A stretch of DNA of 64,000 bases from Pseudomonas graminis (GTDB lineage: Bacteria; Pseudomonadota; Gammaproteobacteria; Pseudomonadales; Pseudomonadaceae). Under the pieces are notes generated by a model. That model ran no database searches and was not told where the DNA came from. It saw only the letters and a program-made list of their open reading frames with translations. This document shows, piece by piece, positions 63,735 to 64,000 of this stretch; position 1 is the first letter of the stretch; each line of letters begins with the position of its first letter. Position numbers and translations under genes: made by a program. The DNA is taken from contig NZ_CP053746.1 of the NCBI RefSeq assembly GCF_013201545.1, forward strand, positions 1,403,001 through 1,467,000, written 5' to 3'.

Positions 63735-64000
63735 TCACGCGCCTGCGCCGGTCAGGCGATGAAGCGCCGTCTCGCGCAGCCATTCGGTGTCCAGCACATG
63801 GATCAGGTCGTGATCGCGGCGCACGATTTGCCGTTCGGCGAACGCGCCAAGTACCCGTTTGACCACCTCAGCGCTCAGCCCGAGGCAGCGATTGGAGGCC
63901 ATGTCGGACAGAGGCACGCTGCGCACCGAACGATCCATCTCGCCGTAGGCTTCGGCCAGCATCAGCAGCCGAAACGCCACGCGTTCCTCGGTGGGCATCA
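63735..64000 (-). CDS. Crp/Fnr family regulator, C-terminal part
   Basis: Only the last 87-88 codons are in the window; the gene continues beyond 64000. The visible part has MPTEERVAFRLLMLAEAYGE, then VPLSDMASNRCLGLSAEVVK and RVLGAFAERQIVRRDHDLIH. These match the winged helix-turn-helix of Crp/Fnr proteins (helix entry, recognition helix, and wing). The effector domain is unseen. Confidence 0.8.
   Translation of the reverse strand, partial: MPTEERVAFRLLMLAEAYGEMDRSVRSVPLSDMASNRCLGLSAEVVKRVLGAFAERQIVRRDHDLIHVLDTEWLRETALHRLTGAGA

Overview
The window is from a Pseudomonas chromosome, probably of the fluorescens/syringae lineage. The evidence is the set of recognisable genes (mutM, ilvD, folA, typA, thiI, glnA, ntrBC, betT, triABC-like, sfnB), the high GC content, and repeated copies of the Pseudomonas REP element (core GAGCTTGCTCGC). 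I found no rRNA, tRNA, CRISPR array, prophage or IS element. The nearest thing to a mobile element is a REP-associated tyrosine transposase (RAYT).

0-16 kb is mostly core housekeeping: the end of a ferredoxin gene, gamma-glutamyltransferase, a small membrane protein, mutM, an HDOD protein, an rlmI-like methyltransferase, the RAYT between two inverted REP pairs, ilvD, a DUF3429 protein, a CRY-DASH photolyase, a PchP-like phosphorylcholine phosphatase, folA flanked by REPs, an overlapping DUF2868/DUF3482 membrane-GTPase pair, and a YkgJ-type cysteine-cluster protein. 16-26 kb holds typA, thiI and a nitrogen-control block. glnA is preceded by a clear sigma-54 promoter and two NtrC-type sites spaced as in enteric glnA. 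It is followed by an exported chorismate mutase, two DUF4124 proteins, and ntrB-ntrC behind a further NtrC-like site. 26-32 kb carries an amidase, an aldo/keto reductase, an SDR oxidoreductase and the choline transporter betT with a BetI-type operator.

33-46 kb is a sulfur-acquisition region: serine acetyltransferase divergent from D-cysteine desulfhydrase, a cystine ABC transporter (tcyJLN), two tandem SfnB-type flavoenzymes overlapping an FMNH2-type monooxygenase, and metQNI. A lower-GC patch (about 37.46-39.15 kb) interrupts it. The patch holds a two-repeat protein of unknown function and a possible 46-aa exported peptide.

46-54 kb has a methyltransferase, a secreted putative glycoside hydrolase and a TriABC-like RND efflux operon with two lipoprotein adaptors. 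54-61 kb is a second organosulfur block: a TauD/AtsK-type dioxygenase with a sulfonate/sulfate-ester ABC transporter, a lone second MetQ, a sigma-54-activator-like AAA+ protein with no DNA-binding domain and an altered GAFTGA loop, and an RBBP9-type hydrolase. The window ends with a fatty-acid desaturase divergent from an AraC regulator, and the C-terminal part of a Crp/Fnr-family protein. Nothing amounts to a clearly new system. The best candidates for a closer look are the sigma-54-like AAA+ protein, the low-GC patch and its repeat protein, the DUF2868/DUF3482 pair, the secreted hydrolase and the RAYT/REP locus.
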